Assembly (NCBI GenBank): GCA_014728435.1
Contig: WJLP01000043.1
Span: 1 to 6,305 of the forward strand
Source of the DNA: Candidatus Uhrbacteria bacterium
Lineage (GTDB): Bacteria; Patescibacteriota; Patescibacteriia; 2-12-FULL-60-25
Direction: 5' to 3'
DNA length: 6,305 nucleotides
Position 1 is the stretch's first letter; the number at the start of each line of letters is the position of its first letter. Shown here one piece after another: positions 4,813 to 6,305 of the stretch. The notes under the pieces are model-generated. The model saw only the letters and a program-made list of their open reading frames with translations, made no database searches and was not told the origin of the DNA. The position numbers and the translations under genes were made by a program.

Positions 4813-5130
4813 ATGAAAGATTTACAAAAAAGAGTTGCGCAATTTGTTGCGGACAATGGGATGGATACAAAGCCGGAATTTAGGGCATTGGATCTGGTTA
4901 GCGAGGTTGGCGAGGTCGCCAAAGAGATTTTGAAGATGACGGATTACGGCAGGGCTGCAGCAAAGCCCCGCGAGGAAATTAAGAGTGAGCTGGGTGATGT
5001 TTTGTTTGCCCTAACAGCCCTCGCGGACAGTTTGGATGTTGATTTGGAAGAAGCTTTGGAGATGGTGTTGGGCAAATATACCAAAAGACTGGAGAAGGGT
5101 TCGGCTGGATCGGAATCTGATCAGTCTTAA
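4813..5130 (+). CDS. MazG-like nucleotide pyrophosphohydrolase
   Basis: The protein has 105 residues, the size of single-domain MazG / dUTPase-like all-alpha NTP pyrophosphohydrolases. These enzymes hydrolyse (d)NTPs, often damaged ones, to the monophosphate and pyrophosphate, using Mg2+. The two acidic metal-binding motifs are visible: Glu31-x2-Glu34 in LVSEVGEVAKEI and Glu59-x2-Asp62 in KSELGDVLFAL. The last ten residues (GSAGSESDQS) are a polar, probably disordered tail. It lies 14 nt upstream of an ITPA-type pyrophosphatase gene, so the pair probably cleans the nucleotide pool together. The start ATG has a -10-like box 6 nt upstream. Confidence 0.85.
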   Translation: MKDLQKRVAQFVADNGMDTKPEFRALDLVSEVGEVAKEILKMTDYGRAAAKPREEIKSELGDVLFALTALADSLDVDLEEALEMVLGKYTKRLEKGSAGSESDQS

Positions 5131-5144
5131 TCGTAATAATATAT

Positions 5145-5696
5145 ATGAAAGGACAACAAGTATTGTATTTTATTACCGGAAATAATAATAAATTCGCAGA
5201 AGTGCGGGATATGCTCCCCAATGTTAAGCAACTTGATATTGATTTGCCGGAAATTCAGGAACTTGATCCGGAAGAAGTGGTGAAAGCCAAACTCATTGAG
5301 GCAAAGCGAAGAAGAAAGGGCGCTTTTATTATTGAAGATACTTCGCTTTATATAAATTCTTTAAAAGGATTGCCGGGGCCTTTGATAAAATGGTTTTTGC
5401 AATCGCTCGGCGTGCGGGGTTTGGCGGAACTTGCTTGTAAATATAAAAACAGAACCGCGTACGCAAAGACCATCGTCGGTTATTTGGATACGAAGGGTAA
5501 ATATCATTTTTTTGAAGGAGTTGTGAAAGGCAAGATCGTAAAGCCCAAGGGAAATACGCAATTTGGATGGGATCCGATATTTATGCCGGATGGTTTTGAT
5601 AAGACTTTTGCCGAGATGAGTACTGATGAAAAAAACATGGTGAGTATGCGTAAAAAAGCGATTACAAAATTGGCAAAACAAATAAAGATGAAATAA
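5145..5696 (+). CDS. ITPA/HAM1-family non-canonical purine NTP pyrophosphatase
   Basis: The protein has 183 residues, the usual HAM1 length. The family removes ITP, dITP and XTP by hydrolysis to the monophosphate. Motifs in order: FITGNNNKFAEV (9-20, triphosphate binding), IDLPEIQELDPEEV (32-45), FIIEDTSLYINSLKGLPGP (61-79, with the acidic pair Glu64-Asp65), KWFL (82-85), RTAYAKT (103-109), FGWDPIFMPDG (140-150) and FAEMSTDEKNMVSMR (155-169). The EDTSL, KWFL and TAYA patterns are closer to the eukaryotic/archaeal ITPA type than to E. coli RdgB, which has DDSGL. The conserved SHR near the end, whose His and Arg contact the base, is SMR here (Ser167, Met168, Arg169). It follows the MazG-like gene by 14 nt with no Shine-Dalgarno. 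Confidence 0.9.
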   Translation: MKGQQVLYFITGNNNKFAEVRDMLPNVKQLDIDLPEIQELDPEEVVKAKLIEAKRRRKGAFIIEDTSLYINSLKGLPGPLIKWFLQSLGVRGLAELACKYKNRTAYAKTIVGYLDTKGKYHFFEGVVKGKIVKPKGNTQFGWDPIFMPDGFDKTFAEMSTDEKNMVSMRKKAITKLAKQIKMK

Positions 5697-5710
5697 CCGG
5701 ACAAATAATG

Positions 5711-5725
5711 TAGAATGTTTATAAA
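5711..5725 (+). promoter_or_regulatory. Possible promoter of the repeat-protein leader
   Basis: TAGAAT (5711-5716) and TATAAA (5720-5725) are -10-like hexamers after the ITPA stop. A partial -35, CGGACA (5698-5703), lies 16 nt before the second. Transcription would start near 5723-5732, just before the structured segment. No terminator for the ITPA gene is visible, so read-through is also possible. Confidence 0.35.
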
Positions 5726-5729
5726 TAAT

Positions 5730-5828
5730 TTAAGGCTCTTTCAAGACCGCCCCGCTAAGCGTAAAGCCCCGTAAAAACAGTTTAACCCGGAGTTTACGCC
5801 TGATAGCCCGGGTGGAGTTTGAGCTTAA
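5730..5828 (+). ncRNA. Candidate structured RNA leader of the repeat-protein gene
   Basis: Nested pairings cover about 99 nt. The outer stem is TTAA-G-GCTC (5730-5738, one bulged G) with GAGCTTAA (5821-5828). A middle stem is CCGCCC (5747-5752) with GGGTGG (5810-5815, one G-U). The inner stem is GCGTAAA (5759-5765) with TTTACGC (5793-5799). CCCGG (5786-5790) in the inner loop could pair with CCGGG (5808-5812), competing with the middle stem or forming a pseudoknot-like switch. The segment is GC-richer than its flanks. I did not recognise a known class; it has a faint likeness to c-di-GMP-I (GEMM) sequence only. Confidence 0.4.
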
Positions 5829-5861
5829 CGAGTCGCGTTTAGCGCGATAAACCAAATGCAT

Positions 5862-6305
5862 ATGAAACTTTTTAAACATATAGCGATAATGTGCGCCATA
5901 GGTTTGGCGTCATTATTTGTATTTGTAAGTTTGACTAATGCCGCGGGGCTGGCTGACCGCTTGAGCGGGAGGATACTTCTTCAAGTGGAGAACCATGGTG
6001 AAGCCTGGTACATAAGTCCGGATACGGGTAAGCGCCATTACATGGGCGGTGCCGAAGATGCATATCAGCTGATGAGACGTCTTGGTCTTGGCGTTTCCAA
6101 TGCTGATTTTGCGAGCTTTGGTGATAAGGCTCCACAGAGGTTGGCCGGTAAAATTTTGCTCAAGGTTGAGGATCAAGGCAAAGCGTTTTACGTGAATCCG
6201 TCAGACTTGAGTTTGCACTACTTGGCAAATGGCGCGGATGCTTATCAGCTCATGCGGGACTTGGGATTAGGCGTTAAGAATACGGATTTGGATCAGATTC
6301 CGGTG
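5862..6305 (+). CDS. Secreted or surface repeat protein, N-terminal part
   Basis: The reading frame is open from ATG 5862 to the window end (148 residues). Residues 1-28 are a signal peptide: basic KLFKH, a hydrophobic stretch from IAIM to FVSL, and a likely cleavage after TNA or TNAA (27/28). Two copies of a ~60-residue repeat follow, at about 33-90 and 93-148: RLSGRILLQVENHGEAWYIS...HYMGGAEDAYQLMRRLGLGVSN and RLAGKILLKVEDQGKAFYVN...HYLANGADAYQLMRDLGLGVKN. This repeat occurs in many secreted or cell-surface CPR proteins, often ahead of other domains; its ligand is unknown to me. The rest of the protein is beyond the window. An in-frame ATG at 5856, two codons upstream, is an alternative start. 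No Shine-Dalgarno is present; a long structured leader precedes it. Confidence 0.8.
   Translation, partial: MKLFKHIAIMCAIGLASLFVFVSLTNAAGLADRLSGRILLQVENHGEAWYISPDTGKRHYMGGAEDAYQLMRRLGLGVSNADFASFGDKAPQRLAGKILLKVEDQGKAFYVNPSDLSLHYLANGADAYQLMRDLGLGVKNTDLDQIPV

Noticed and set aside
5745..5815. c-di-GMP-I (GEMM) riboswitch
   Set aside because: Only short words such as GCGTAAAGCC resemble the consensus; the two-helix arrangement and tetraloop-receptor elements are not seen.

Overview
The window looks like chromosomal DNA from a Candidatus Patescibacteria (CPR) bacterium, probably of the Parcubacteria group. This is inferred from three things: a CxxC-x17-CxxC zinc-motif protein with an RG-rich head and a Lys/Ala-rich tail, a secreted protein built of ~60-residue 'GRILLQVE.HGEAWY' repeats, and several genes with a -10 box placed only 6-8 nt before the start codon and no Shine-Dalgarno. 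The DNA has moderate GC, short intergenic gaps and no tRNA, rRNA, transposase or CRISPR array. No lineage marker is present, so the assignment stays an inference.

Layout. Positions 1-251 hold the 3' end of a SAM-dependent methyltransferase gene. A strong promoter at 263-291 drives a structured ~115-nt leader and the CxxC-x17-CxxC protein (415-990), which ends in two hairpins, the second a terminator. The T-tract of that terminator runs straight into an extended -10 for a leaderless TrpR-like (YerC/YecD type) regulator (1080-1367). The 230-nt gap after it holds a promoter-like site, an 18-bp dyad with the geometry of a trp operator, a possible leaderless 15-codon ORF, an 11-bp inverted repeat and a terminator. 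Together they look like a small transcription unit next to the regulator gene. Next comes a two-gene cluster: an aspartoacylase/succinylglutamate desuccinylase-like metalloenzyme (1598-2335) and a glutamate-cysteine ligase (GCS2)-like protein (2397-3464). It ends in a perfect hairpin at 3467-3490 that also serves the convergent minus-strand pair.

The minus-strand pair is a six-segment membrane protein (4726-4019) followed 3 nt later by an aromatic-rich conserved protein of unknown function (4015-3491). Divergent from it are a MazG-like nucleotide pyrophosphohydrolase (4813-5130) and an ITPA/HAM1-type inosine triphosphatase homologue (5145-5696). They are 14 nt apart and probably form a nucleotide-pool cleaning operon. 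The window closes with a foldable ~100-nt leader (5730-5828) and the 5' part of a signal-peptide-bearing repeat protein, which runs off the right end.

The most promising leads are the regulator with its trp-operator-like dyad and small RNA/micro-ORF unit, the structured leader before the repeat protein, the leaderless promoter pattern, the amidase-ligase gene pair, and the loss of the conserved SHR histidine in the ITPA homologue.
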